A stretch of 64,000 nucleotides of DNA from Siderastrea siderea (taxonomy: Eukaryota; Cnidaria; Anthozoa; Scleractinia; Rhizangiidae): positions 16,003,400 to 16,067,399 of the forward strand of contig OZ034971.1 in NCBI GenBank assembly GCA_964030785.1, read 5' to 3'. The translations under genes and the position numbers were made by a program. This document shows positions 39,510 to 51,260 of the stretch, piece by piece. Numbering within the stretch: position 1 is the stretch's first letter; the number at the start of each line of letters is the position of its first letter. The notes below the pieces were generated by a model. That model did not search any database. It saw only the letters and a list, made by a program, of their open reading frames with translations, and was not told the DNA's origin.

Positions 39510-40214
39510 GAAAAATTAAACTAGCCGTGAAATCTTGTGCCTTTCGTATAACTTTAACAGGTGAAAATAAGTAATAAATGCAAGTAAAATTAATCGCCGG
39601 ATTGTGCTCTCTTGTTCGCACGTTAAGGTACGATGCTAATGAGAAAAAAACTATGAGACAAAAGAAGGATGTAATGCTCGCCTAGTTTGCTATGATGCTA
39701 GTGGAGAAACATAGGACGTGTCGTTCAATATTTGTCGATTAGTCGCTCTGTACCGTGCGGGATTACGGGGCTACCACGGTACGCTGCTATAACTTGTCGC
39801 TCTTACTGTGTGGGGGTACTATTATTTCCTACGTCACTCTGCATAAGTCGATCATTCCTTGTGGGTGTACGGGGCTACGACGGTACGCTGTTCCTTCATT
39901 ACTTAATTGATTGTAAATACTTTGTCATAAATTCTTAAAGTGGTTTTTACAGATGTTCTGGATGAAATCGCAATACTAAAACCACTATACCCGTACGAAA
40001 CAGATTACGTTCACGCAGTGCTGCTTTAGCGGTTATCAATGCCTGCAGTGAGCACAACGGAAAGATTGCAAGAACGCTGTTTTCATTGCGCTGCAGCAGT
40101 GACAAAAAATGACTGCATGAGTGCTGCAGAGGCGACATTGGGAGCTGCTGGAACGCTGCAAGAGAGCTACTGCAAAATAGCAACATGAAGCTTTATGGTA
40201 GATTAGCAGCGAAT
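39510..40214 (+). repeat. Giant element, arm block 2 (left)
   Basis: Inverted match to 44980-45710: TTAATCGCCGGATTGTGCTC, AAAGAAGGATGTAATGCTCG, CTTAATTGATTGTAAATACT, GTTCACGCAGTGCTGCTTTA and ATAGCAACATGAAGCTTTAT. Short TACGGGGCTAC motifs recur within it. Reading frames across it are not conserved. Confidence 0.8.
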
Positions 40215-41135
40215 CGCTATAACGCACAGAGAAACGTTGAGAAGATAAGACAAATACTGAAGACAAATACTGTACAAACGAACTAACGTACAGAGAAACG
40301 CTGAGAAAATAAGACAAATACTGTACAAACGAACTAACGTACGGAGAAACGTTGAGAAGATAAGATAAATAGTGTGCAAACGAAGTAACGTACGGAGAAG
40401 CGTTGAGAAGATAAGACAAATACTGTAAAAACGACCTAACGTACGGAGAAACGCTGAGAAAATAACTCAAATACTGCACAAACGAACTAACGTACGGAGA
40501 AACGTTGAGAAGATAAGATAAATACTGTACAAACGAACTAACGTACAGAGAAACGTTGAGAAGGTAAGACAAATACTGTACAAACGAACGAACTTACGGA
40601 GAAACGCCGAGAAGACAAATACTGTTCAAACGAACTAACGTACAGAGAAACGTTGAGAAGATAAGACAAATACTGTACAAACGAACTAACGTACGGAGAA
40701 ACGTTGAGAAGATAAGACAAATATTGTACAAACGAACTAATGTACGGAGAAACGTTGAGAAGATAAGACATACTTTGCAAACGAACTAATGTGCGGAGAA
40801 ACGTTGAGAAGATAAAACAAATACTGTACAAACGAACGAACTTACGGAGAAACGCTGAGAAGACAAATACTGTTCAAACGAACTAACGTACAGAGAAACG
40901 TTGAGAAGATAAGACAAATACTGTACAAACGAACTAACGTACGGAGAAACGTTGAGAAGATAAGACAAATACTGTACAAACGAACTAATGTACGGAGAAA
41001 CGTTGAGAAGATAAGACAAATACTTTGCAAACGAACTAATGTACGGAGAAACGTTGAGAAGATAAGACAAATACTGTACAAACGAACTAACGTACGGAGA
41101 AACGTCGAGAAGATAAGACAAATATTGTACAAACG
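40215..41135 (+). repeat. 51-bp satellite, left arm, about 18 units
   Basis: Unit AAACGTTGAGAAGATAAGAC-AAATACTGTACAAACGAACT-AACGTACGGAG. Because 51 is divisible by 3, the array is open in several frames on the minus strand (for example 17-residue repeats of NVSPYVSSFVQYLSYLL over 178 and 172 codons). I treat these as repeat translations. Confidence 0.9.
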
Positions 41136-41147
41136 AACGCGTGTACG

Positions 41148-41622
41148 TAGTGATATATACCGAGCCAAACGCGGCCGTTATCCCATTACTTAACGGCCTT
41201 GTTTCGCTTGGTATATAGTGATATATACGGAGCCAAACGCGGCCGTTATCCCATGACTTAATGGCCTCGTTTCGGTCGGTATATAGTGGTATATACCGAG
41301 CCAAACGCGGCCGTTATCCTTTGACTTAACGGCCTCGTTTCGGTCGGTATATAGTAATATATACCGAACCAAACGCGGCCGTTATCCCTTAACTTAACGG
41401 CCTCGTTTCGGTCGGTATATAGTGATATATACCGAGCCAAACGCGGCCGTTATCCCATGACTTCATGGGGTAACGGCCGCGTCTGGAGTTTTTCTCTATG
41501 CCGAGTGAAACGAGGCCGTTAAGTCATGGGATAACGGCCACGTTTGGAGTTCTTCTCTATTTCGAACGAAACGAGGCTGTTAAATGATGGGATAACGGCC
41601 GCGTTTGGAGTCGGCTTCTCTG
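41148..41622. repeat. Palindromic satellite of about 69 bp at the inner edge of the left arm
   Basis: Five direct units of ATATACCGAGCCAAACGCGG, CCGTTATCCCATGACTTAAC and GGCCTCGTTTCGGTCGGTAT, each nearly self-complementary, then two or three inverted variants (GAAACGAGGCCGTTAAGTCA). It is strongly GC-richer than its surroundings. Confidence 0.85.
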
Positions 41623-41759
41623 TACTGAAGATTGCCTCGAAAGCCCTTGTCTTGCGCTCAGAAAAAAGTCACCAAAGATTATAGATGGTGACCAGTATGC
41701 TTATGTCAAAGGCAGAACAACATTTGACGCTGTACCCTAAATACTGGATTTGTGATCAG

Positions 41760-42003
41760 AGGAACTATCAGAATCGACCAAGGATAACATCAGAAGTAGG
41801 GTAGCTTCTGCTATACAATCAGCCTCTCTGCCTGACAGCAACTTGACTAAAGCTGAACGACAAGCACTGAAACGACTGAAAACCGACGAAAACACTGTCA
41901 TACTCTCCGCTTACAAAGAGCGATTGACTGTTGTCATGGACAGATTAAGACAGACTATTATGACAAAATGGACGCACTTGTTAACGACAAACAGACCAGT
42001 TTT
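41760..42003 (+). pseudogene. Penelope-like element N-terminal fragment in the giant element
   Basis: Read with frame changes, the segment shows NLTKAERQALKRLKTDENTV, ILSAYKERLTVVMD and, in the next frame, DYYDKMDALVNDKQT. This is the region just before RT motif 1 in Penelope-like elements (normally ADKGR, here AYKER). A small insertion breaks the frame near 41945, and only this segment survives. Confidence 0.65.
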
Positions 42004-43183
42004 TTTATTTTTTATTTTTAAAGAACAACTAGTGAGCAGCGCACAGCAACATATCTCATTTTTTTCCAGCTGTTAATCTCGAGTATATGATTTAACTAAA
42101 AATGCAATGTTATTTGTTGTAAAAGCTATTCTTTGAAGTAACAAGGCCACTTCTGAAATTTTTGAATACTGCATTATTTTTTACACTAAAACTAAATTTG
42201 GGGATCTGTTCTGTGAATCCGAGCTCGAAAGGTCATTCCAGAGCACAGCTTTATTTATTTATCGTTTTTTTTTCGGGCTTCAACCTGTGCACATATTTGG
42301 TTTTGCAATGTTTCCATGTCCTGTCGTTTAACTGTCAAGGCTTGTCAATCTCGTCGGATTATTGGCTGTTCGCTTGAATGAGCTTTGGCCCTATCCTCCC
42401 ATAGAAAGGCTTCTTTAGTCCCCTTTTGTCCTAGTTGTTTTGAGGAACGTTCAACCAATCAGAATTCACCTACTGCGCATATATTTGAAGGATAGAAGGA
42501 AAGACTTCTTGTCACTCTCCGAGAAGATCACATTTCATTCAAAATGGCTGCCGTGTTGTTTACGCGTGAATTTTCAAAATGGCAATAGCTCACTCTCGGA
42601 ACGAAGGATTACCTTTTAAAACTAAAAAAACGAAAGAAGAAGCTCTAACAAACACTCGACAAGTTAAGCCATGGAATTTAGAGCTTTCAGAGCGAAGAAA
42701 ACATCTTTCGAGGACGAAGTGCCGTTTGTCACAGCAAAGGAAAATCTTCCATCTCCAAAGACTGTTCGAGCTGCGGACTTTCTGGGAAATGCTCTAGCAC
42801 TTCTATGAGTCTACGGTGGAGTAAATTACACGTATTATTGTAAATTTGCACCAAAATAGCTTTTTAAGCTTAATTAATTGAGGAATTCTTCGTATTCCTT
42901 ACAGTTTTCGTAAAAGTTTTGAAAAACATGCTCAGTTTGCATCAGTAAGTGCTCTTCAAAACAACTTGCACAAGGAGCGAAATCGCTTGCGCGAAGCTTC
43001 CATCGAAGAAAGAATTGAAGGCGTTTGGTTTTTCAGAAACGAAAGAGACAGCCCAATGGGCATTTTCACCGGCCGTTCTGACCCACCCCACCCCCCAGGT
43101 TTAACAAATGTTAGCGCGATCCTGTATTTATACCAACCGGCGAGACAAAAAGTGTGACTGTATGACACACTGTTTTGACTATA
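42004..43183. other. Giant element centre, unidentified
   Basis: Non-repetitive relative to the arms. At 42540-42800 there is a promoter-like stretch with an AAAATGGCTGCC start context and weakly coding-looking frames (72 codons from 42579, and MEFRAFRAKKTSFEDEVPF from 42671), but no family is recognised. Candidates for a captured host fragment or a decayed transposon gene. Confidence 0.3.
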
Positions 43184-43432
43184 GCGTTACTGGATGACGT
43201 AATGTTTAAACTCTGATGACTCAGCTTATCTTTCTTATCGCTTTTATTTATTCTGCTGAAGATGCAAATTCAACTCAAACGTCGCATGTCGGTATAAATT
43301 CGCCCACAACTGAGAATGCTTTCACAGAGACGACGAAATATTTACTGTTTTTCCTAGACCGTGAATACAAACAGCGAGCGTAGCAGTAGATGCTTGATAA
43401 ACACGAACTCGAGCAGATCGTCAGAGTCTGGG
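43184..43432 (+). repeat. Dispersed repeat, copy 2
   Basis: Matches the repeat at 32312-32735 without the SINE and MITE insertions of that copy, from GTTACTGGATGACGTAATG to GTCAGAGTCTGGGG. Confidence 0.7.
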
Positions 43433-44164
43433 GCACGTTAGGGACGGTTCATTATTAGTGGGGATGACCGGGTCGGGTAAAGAGTGACAGGGCCATAAAA
43501 AAATTATGGTCCTGAAACGGCGCACTTCAATTTTTTTTTAAGCAAAAGACCGGGTTCTGAAAAAAACAAAAACCTGTCCTTTATGAAAACAGTAGGCCAC
43601 TAAAAAGTATGAATACTGATTAATGTACCATCCTGCAGCAGTGCTGGAAGTAACAGTCGGTGATCAGACATTGTCCCACCAAATTTCGAAATTTTCCGAC
43701 CAATTTTGTCATATGGTCTGGCGTGATATCCGAACACGAAAAACGTCGTAGCTTTTTCCCTTGAAGATCTCGTTCAGCAATTCGATTTGCTTCGAACCAT
43801 ATTCAAATGACAACTGATACAGCTCGACATGTTTTGTTTAGCTGCAATACACTCCACATATACATAGCCTCAGACAAACTGTTCAGATAGAATTGAAAAC
43901 GAATGTACAAGTGTGCTTTGACAATCGCCCAGTGCTGCATTGTGAAGCTAAGCAGTGTTAGAATTGCGTGTATGCCCACAGACTGGGTCTCAACATAAAA
44001 AATTTTAAAAATTCAACCAGCTCTCGACCTTGGCGGTGGTCAACTAGACAAATACTCGTGAATTTTCAGTTTTAGCTCGTGGAATTCTCCCAGTTACTGA
44101 TAATTTCGTTGCCTAACAGCTGCACTCTCTCAAAGTTTCTCTAGTTCTGAATGTTAGTTCGTAC
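43433..44164. other. Giant element, inner right, no clear feature
   Basis: AT-rich with no recognised coding or repeat. Confidence 0.35.
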
Positions 44165-44470
44165 ACTACTAGTGTTGTCGTACGTTAGTCCGTTCGTATG
44201 GTACATTAGTCACGTCTCATGTTTCTCCATATCGTAGTACGTTCGCACGATGTTACTGTCGTCACATTAATTGTTCTCGGTGCGTTAGGTCGTTTGTACA
44301 GTATTAGTCTTACCTTCTCAACGTTTCTCCGTACTTCAGTCCGTTCGTACGTTAGTCCGTTCGTATGGTATATTAGTCTCGTCTCATGTTTCTTCATATC
44401 GTAGTACGTTCACACGATATTACTGTCGTCACATTAATCGTTCTCGGTGCGTTAGTTCGTTTGTACAGTA
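44165..44470 (+). repeat. Direct duplication of about 180 bp next to the right satellite
   Basis: 44186-44315 and 44366-44490 share TCATGTTTCTCCATATCGTA-like, GTACGTTCGCACGAT-like and TGTCGTCACATTAATTGTTC-like blocks. The intervening sequence consists of diverged 51-bp satellite units. Confidence 0.7.
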
Positions 44471-44970
44471 TTAGTCTAACCTTCTCAACGTTTCTCCGTA
44501 CTTCAGTTTGTCTGTATAGAACTATTAGTCTTGTCTTTTTCACGTTTCTCCGTACGTTGGTTCGTTTGTACAGTATTTGTCTTATTTTCTCAGCGTTTCT
44601 CCGTACGTTAAATCGTTTAATTTGTACAGTATTTGTCTTATCTTCTCGACGTTTCTCCATACGTTAGTTTGTTTGTACAGTATTTGTCTTATCTTCTCAG
44701 CGTTTCTCCGTACGTTAGTTCGTTTGTACAGTATTTGTCTTATCTTCTCAACGTTTCTCCGTACGTTAGTTCGTTTGTACAGTATTTGTCTTGTCTTCTC
44801 AGCGTTTCCCCATATGTTAGTTCGTTTGTGCAGTATGTCTTATCTTCTCAACGTTTCTCTGTACGTTAGTTCGTTTGTACAGTATTTGTCTTATCTTCTC
44901 AACGTTTCTCTGTACATTAGTTCGTTTGTGGAGTATTTTTCTTATCTTCTCAACGTTTCTTTGTACGTTA
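44270..44970 (-). repeat. 51-bp satellite, right arm, about 13 units
   Basis: Reverse complement of the left-arm unit (TCTTATCTTCTCAACGTTTC-TCCGTACGTTAGTTCG-TTTGTACAGTATTTG). Plus-strand frames of 136 and 78 codons translate the same 17-residue repeat as the left arm's minus strand. Confidence 0.9.
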
Positions 44971-45710
44971 TAGTGATGCGCTGCTAATCTACCATAAAGC
45001 TTCATGTTGCTATTTTGCAGTAGCTCTCTTGCAGCGTTCCAGCAGCTCCCAGTATCGCCTCTGCAGCACACATGCAATCATTTTTTGTCACTGCTGCAGC
45101 GCAATGAAAACAGCGTTCGCGCAATCTTTCCATTGTGCTCACTGCAGGCATTGATAGCCGCTAAAGCAGCACTGCGTGAACGTAATCTGTTTCGTACGGT
45201 TATAGTAGCTTTAGTATTGCGATTCATCCAGAACATCTCTAAAAACCACTTTAGGAATTTATGACAAAGTATTTACAATCAATTAAGTAATGAAGGAACA
45301 GCGTACCGTCGTAGCCCCGTACCCCCACAAGGAACGATCGACTTATGCAGTGACGTAGGAAATAATGGCAGCGTAGCGTGGTAGCGCCGTAGCCCCACAC
45401 AGTAAGAGCGACAAGTTATAGCTGCGTAACCGTGATAGCCCCGTAACCCCGCACGGTACAGAGCGTACAAACGACTACATCGACAAATATTGAACGACAT
45501 ATCCTATGTTTCTCCACTGGCATCATAGCAAACTAGGCGAGCATTACATCCTTCTTTTGTCTCATAGTTTTTTTCTCACTACCATCGTGCCGTAACGTGC
45601 GAACAAGAGAGCACAATCCGGCGATTAATTTTACTTGTATTTATTATTTATTTTCACCTGTTAAAGTTACGAAAGGCACAAGATTTCACGGCTAGTTTAA
45701 TTTTTAGCCA
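44971..45710 (-). repeat. Giant element, arm block 2 (right)
   Basis: Inverted counterpart of 39510-40214, with small differences such as AGTAGCTTTAGTATTGCG against the left arm's CGCAATACTAAAACC. The arms have clearly diverged. Confidence 0.8.
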
Positions 45711-47640
45711 ATGACGTCACGTTAGTGACGTCATATGGCTACTGTCGGAGCCTAAAAATCAACGATAGACGTCTGGATAGACGTTGTACGTACGTGCGTG
45801 CGATGTCTGTCTTACGATTTGTGAGGCTGGGGGGATATTCTGTGAGACGATGGGTGGGGGTGTGCACCGGGACACTGAAAGTCTTACCTTATCAGCGGCA
45901 CAAACCCATACAGCTAATGTTATGGGAGTAAGACCCCCGGGCTTTGAAGTGTTTTGCATTCGCAAGTGTGGATCTACTTCGAATGCCTGTTTTGTGTACG
46001 TGAGGTCTGGCAGGATTTTATTCGCGTTGTAGTCCTGTGTTTACTTAGCTGAAGTACATTTTTCCACAGCAGCAAATACAAGACGGACTTGCCAATTTGA
46101 GATGTTGTATGAACAGAACGTGGAAATTAACGTTACATCGATCCCTAATTAACAGTGAAAGAAACAATATTTAAAGCCCAAGTTTATAACGATAGTGAAA
46201 AGAGTAGAGTAAAACAGCATAAAATTTTTTGGGATTATCTCTCGGTAATAGCCTGCGTCGCAGACACTCTACACGGTCTGTATAGAATATCGACGGTTTC
46301 AAGTTTCGACAACGCGTGGGCCGGCTGCAACGCAGGCTACTCGGTAACAGCGAATCTAAAATTTGCAGTGTCATTTTTGTGTGCGTGTTATAAAACATGA
46401 ACCCAATTAAAACTAAATCGCGGCTTGTTGCTAGCTATTCTTAAAACTGAAAAACTTCAATGAAACTAGTATTAAAATCCAAGTCACAGTGGTGATCAAG
46501 GAATTAGAGGATGGATGTAGTAAAATCTTAACAAGATACTAAACGTTATTTCGGGGTTATTCATAGCTCAAAGTGTAAAGCGTATGTTGAGAAATTTGCA
46601 TAGTTGACAACTGTAATTTCAGCCTTATAAGGAATGTAACGCAACACTTGAAACATCTCGAACCGACCGAAACAGTACCGAAAGATTAACAACAACAGAT
46701 ATGTGAAAAAGCATTCTAACAGAGACCTGTTGGATCTACTGGAAAGCGAGCTGAATTTGAACATTTTCGTACTGTTCGAAGGTAAAGCAAACAAAATTTA
46801 TTCGGCTGTAGGTTGAGACTCCAAATAAACACGTGAGCTAAAAATAACTTTGTACCGTGGGAAAGTTACAAATGTAAACATACTTTGGTCGATTTGTGAA
46901 GCAAAAAGACGAAAATTATTATAGCCGACTTGATTACAAAGCAAGCAACTTCAAATAACGGGAAATAAATATAGTTGCAAGACTATTTCAGTCGTGTTTA
47001 TAAACGCTAGTTCAAACCGATTTCGAACGAAAATATTGTGGATACAAGAAACGCCGTTTGATGGCAGACTCCTGTTTTGACAATACAATGTACTAAGAAC
47101 GTAAGTGGTTGCCTGAAACGTCTGAAACCTTACAAATTAAACAAAGTAAAGCGAGTCGCGTGTCACGCAAATCACGCAGAGCATCAAAACGGCACCCTTT
47201 AGAAAGTTGACCGTTTATGAGCACTGAAAAGTATTGGATATTCGCCGGTAGAAGTAAGAAATTAAAAGGTTCAACTGCAACTTGCATTTATTTCTGAAGT
47301 AAAATTGTTAACTTTCCACTGATCTTTGCCTAAATTATGTATGCAATATTTTTCGACGGTGAGTTTAAGTTTAAGTTTACTTGTTTTTGTCTGTGTTCTT
47401 TGAAGAACCGTGAAACAAAGAGCTTTCTTCGGTTTTTTTTTTACTCCGCGTGGTCACGCTGCTGAATCATTACCAGGTTTTATAGTGGATAACCACAAGA
47501 TCTTTTTGAGGGGTTAGGGTGGGACTTACCGGAGGTGTAAAGTCCCATAGGTTGTCAGGACAAATTTCACCATATTGTGAAAAAAAAACGTCATTGGCTC
47601 CGCGCGTATTGCGCGCCTATGTTTCTTCATTGAGCTTAGT
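45711..47640. other. Giant element, right-arm-specific segment
   Basis: No inverted match was seen in the left arm. No recognisable domain appears in the frames at 45784-46032 or 46155-46400. Confidence 0.35.
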
Positions 47641-47970
47641 TTCGATTTGTATAATGACCAGTTTCCTCTTCTATACCTCAGTACATTTCATGTTTGTAGC
47701 GTAATAGTTTCAATGTGCACAGGTTATCCAAACATTAGTATACGTTGGCAAGGTGTTAGTGATACCTTCTCCACGTTTTCTCAGAAGTTTCATTCAATTT
47801 ATAGCGAACACTTTTACTATAAGTTATGTTACCATGGTAACTGAGCGGGGAAAAGTTACAGAAATCATTGCATGTTTGGGTGATAAGTATGTATAAGGCA
47901 AAAGTAGCAGCGTACCGCGGTACGTTCTGTGCTATACGGTTTGAGGTACATCCGACTTTGCAACACATTT
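47641..47970 (-). repeat. Giant element, arm block 1 (right)
   Basis: Inverted counterpart of 39140-39500, including TACCATGGTAACTGAG and GTACCGCGGTAC. Confidence 0.75.
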
Positions 47971-48800
47971 GGGATGATCTACTTCATAAATAAGCCGGTT
48001 GTTGAGTTGGTCGAGTCGCATCGAGCTGTCGAGATGTTGTGTGGCAGTGAGTGAGGTTAGTTGGGTTGATCTACTTGATAAATAAGCCGGTTGTTGCGTT
48101 GGTCGAGTCGCGTCGAGCTGTCGAGATGTTGTGTCGCAGTGAGTGAGGTTAGTTGGGTTGATCTACTTGATAAATAAGCCGGTTGTTGCGTTGGTCGAGT
48201 CGCGTCGAGCTGTCCAGATGTTGTGTGGCAGTGAGTGAGGTTAGTTGGGTTGATCTACTTGATAAATAAGCCGGTTGTTGCGTTGGTCGAGTCGCGTCGA
48301 GCTGTCGAGATGTTGTGTGGCAGTGAGTGAGGTTAGTTGGGTTGATCTACTTGATAAATAAGCCGGTTGTTGCGTTGGTCGAGTCGCGTCGAGCTGTCGA
48401 GATGTTGTGTGGCAGTGAGTGAGGTTAGTTGGGTTGATCTGCTTGATAAATAAGCCGGTTGTTGCGTTGGTCGAGTTGCGTCGAGCTGTCGAGATGTTGT
48501 GTGGCAGTGAGTGAGGTTAGTTGGGTTGATCTACTTGATAAATAAGCCGGTTGTTGCGTTGGTCAAGTCGCGTCGAGCTGTTGTGTGGCAGTGAGTGAGG
48601 TTAGTTGGGTTGATCTACTTGATAAAATAAGCCGGTTGTTGCGTTGGTCGAGTCGCGTCGAGCTGTCGAGATGTTGTGTGGCAGTGAGTGAGGTTAGTTG
48701 GGTTGATCTACTTGATAAATAAGCCGGTTGTTGCGTTGGTCGAGTCGCGTCGAGCTGTCGAGATGTTGTCTGGCAGTGAGTGAGGTTAGTTGAGTTGGTA
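47971..48800 (+). repeat. 92-bp satellite, nine units
   Basis: Unit GATAAATAAGCCGGTTGTTG-CGTTGGTCGAGTCGCGTCGA-GCTGTCGAGATGTTGTGTGG-CAGTGAGTGAGGTTAGTTGG-GTTGATCTACTT. The units are nearly identical; the one at 48540-48625 lacks about 9-15 bp. Only one diverged unit exists in the left arm. Recent expansion is likely. Confidence 0.9.
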
Positions 48801-48859
48801 TAGTTTGTCGGGTTGTGTCGAGGTGTTACTAAAACATAACAAGGGTTATTAGGCATGAC

Positions 48860-49365
48860 TTGTCAACAACACAACACAACACAACACCGCAACGCAACGC
48901 AACAAACAATACACAACCAAACGCAGCGCAACAACCGAACACAACGCAACGACATACAACATCACAAAACAAAACGCAACGCAACGCAACGCAACACAAC
49001 GACGACAAAAAATACCAACAGAGCACAACGCAACGCAACGCAACGCAACACAAGGGAACCAACACAAGACAACACAGCCGGTAAAAAGGCAAAACAACGG
49101 AAGAACAGCACAAAGAACAGCACAAAGAAGGGCGAAGCAACAACAAAAGACAAGAAAGAAAACGCAACACAACAGGGAAAACACAACGCAACGAAAGAGA
49201 ACTAAAAACGACATCAAAACAAGACAGATACAATGCATGACAACAGCACAACGCAACGCAACCGCTCCACACAACACACAGCAGATTGCAACACAACGCA
49301 ACGCAATGCAACTCAACCGGACGACACAACACACAGCTAATCGCAACGCAACACAACGCAACACA
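48860..49365 (-). repeat. CGCAACACAAC microsatellite, right arm
   Basis: ACAACGCAACGCAACACAAC-type repeats with interruptions, the inverted and expanded partner of 36880-37040. Gives spurious 200-codon frames on both strands. Confidence 0.85.
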
Positions 49366-49473
49366 ACCGGCACAACATGACAAAACTCCAGACAGATATG
49401 AAATAGACGGTCGAGCTGGTCGATCGACCAAAAACTCCACGGAAAAATTTGGTCAAAAAACGCTGCAGGTATA
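49366..49473 (-). repeat. Giant element, right terminal inverted repeat tip
   Basis: Inverted partner of 36781-36880, ending CGCTGCAGGTATA directly before the 9-bp repeat TCGCTCTGC. Confidence 0.8.
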
Positions 49474-49482
49474 TCGCTCTGC

Positions 49483-50389
49483 GTCAAAGTGCAATTTATT
49501 ATTACTATTTTTTAATATTATTCGCACCTTCAAAGTAAAGCGATTGTAGAATGTCTAAAAAATAATGCTGCCTGTACGGTTTGAAATCGTTGCGAGGTGG
49601 AATTAACATACTGTAACAATCTTTCATAGGATACACAGAAGAAAAAAAATCGAATATCTCTCGATTCTGACAAAAATATATATGTTCCAGAGGGAAAAAG
49701 AGCTATCAAATAGTAAAAGTTTTAGGTTAAAATTTTATTTCAAAAGATGTAAATACAGAAAGTATAAGAAAGTATGAGATTGATGACAGGTGAAGACAAC
49801 ATTGCAACATGTCGAACGTCTCAAATGTTGCACGCGATGTTTGTACTCTTTTTGCAAGTTAGCGTCTTTCAAGTCGGTGTTTTTGAAAACTGTTTTGTTT
49901 CTCAACTGTTAAATTTATTATATCAAAACAAAATCTACCGGAAATCACTCAGGAAAAGAAAATGAAACCTAACGTAAATCATTGATCAAGTTTCAATCGG
50001 ACCGGACGATGCGAGACAAAGGTTCCTTCAACGATCAATTTGCCCAGAATAAATGGTAACAGAAGGGGCTAGTTCAAAAAAATACCAAAGAACAGTCCCA
50101 AAAAGAACACGGAATTGACTGCAGAGCTTCAGATAGCAGTAACGTTTTTTTTTTCAATTCAAAACAGATATACCATGCCCGGAATAGGATTGTCCTTCTC
50201 CCCTTTTTTTCTTATTACGCTTGAATAGAGTTACTGTAATAACAAAATGATCTCACTGCACCAAAATTATTACCTAGCGCTGTACAAGGGCTCAAGAGAG
50301 AGTCTTTATAACGTTCTGCTGGGGTACAGTAGTACTAATGCTCTTCTTTCTTTATGGAAGAGTGAAGTTTTTTAAAAAGTTGGCAATAT
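49483..50389. other. No recognisable feature
   Basis: AT-rich DNA between the giant element and the tandem arrays. Confidence 0.4.
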
Positions 50390-51260
50390 AGCCGTAATAA
50401 CGTAATAAGTACCGGCCAGATGATGATGAATACACTAAGATGTTTAGAACGGTGGAAGAATAGCCGTAATAATGTAATAACGTAACAAGTACCGGCCAGA
50501 CAATGATGAATACACCAAGATGTTTAGAACGGTGGAAGAATAGCCGTAATAACGTAATAAGTACCGGCCAGACGATGGTGAATACACCAAGATGTTTAGA
50601 ACGGTGGAAGAATAGCCGTAATAACGTAATAAGTACCGGCCAGACGATGATGAATACACCAAGATGTTTAGAACGGTGGAAGAATAGCCGTAATAACGTA
50701 ACAAGTACCGGCTAGATGATGATGAATACACTAAGATGTTTAGAACGGTGGAAGAATAGCCGTAATAATGTAATAACGTAATAAGTACCGGCCAGACGAT
50801 GATGAATACACCAAGATGTTTAGAACGGTGGAAGAATAGCCGTAATAACGTAATAAGTACCGGCCAGACGATGGTGAATACACCAAGATGTTTAGAACGG
50901 TGGAAGAACAGCCGTAATAACGTAATAAGTACCAGCCAGACGATGATGAATACACCAAGATGTTTAGAACGGTGGAAGAATAGCCGTAATAACGTAATAA
51001 GTACCGGCCAGACAAAGGTGAATGCACCAAGATGTTTATAACGGTGGAAGAATAGCCGTAATAACGTAATAATTTAATATGTACCGGTCAGACGATAACA
51101 AATACACCAACATGTTTGCAACGGTGGAAGAATAGCCGTAATAACGTAATATGTACAGGCCAGACGATAATGGATACACCAACACGTTTGCAATGGTGGA
51201 AGAATAGCCGTAATAACGTAATAACGTAATAAGTACCGGCCAGACGATGGTGAATACACC
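50390..51260 (+). repeat. 72-bp tandem array
   Basis: About 12 units of AAGATGTTTAGAACGGTGGA-AGAATAGCCGTAATAACGTA-ATAAGTACCGGCCAGACGAT-GATGAATACACC, some with an extra GTAATAACGTAATA. Units are 24 codons, so frames stay open on both strands; no protein is inferred. Confidence 0.9.

Larger units (their letters stand above)
36781..49473. mobile_element. Giant foldback / Mutator-like element, 12.7 kb
   Basis: TCGCTCTGC is perfectly repeated at 36772-36780 and 49474-49482, a candidate 9-bp target duplication. The tips are inverted (GCAGCGTTTTTTGACCAAAT, then GGTCGATCGACCAGCTCGAC). Inverted blocks then follow in matching order: GTTGTGTTGCG microsatellite (36880-37040 with 48860-49365), a unique block (39140-39500 with 47650-47960), a second unique block (39510-40214 with 44980-45710), and a 51-bp satellite (40215-41135 with 44270-44970). 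Arm-specific insertions interrupt this. The centre holds a palindromic satellite, a Penelope-like fragment and unidentified DNA. Nine-bp duplications and long terminal repeats fit Mutator-like elements; no transposase was seen. Confidence 0.7.

Noticed and set aside
40036..41304. Minus-strand frames of 97-178 codons with YLSYLLNVSPYV repeats
   Set aside because: 51-bp satellite with a length divisible by three; no start context, domain or independent coding signal.
47971..48800. CRISPR-like array
   Set aside because: The direct repeats are contiguous with no unique spacers and no cas genes, and the DNA is eukaryotic. The same applies to the other arrays.
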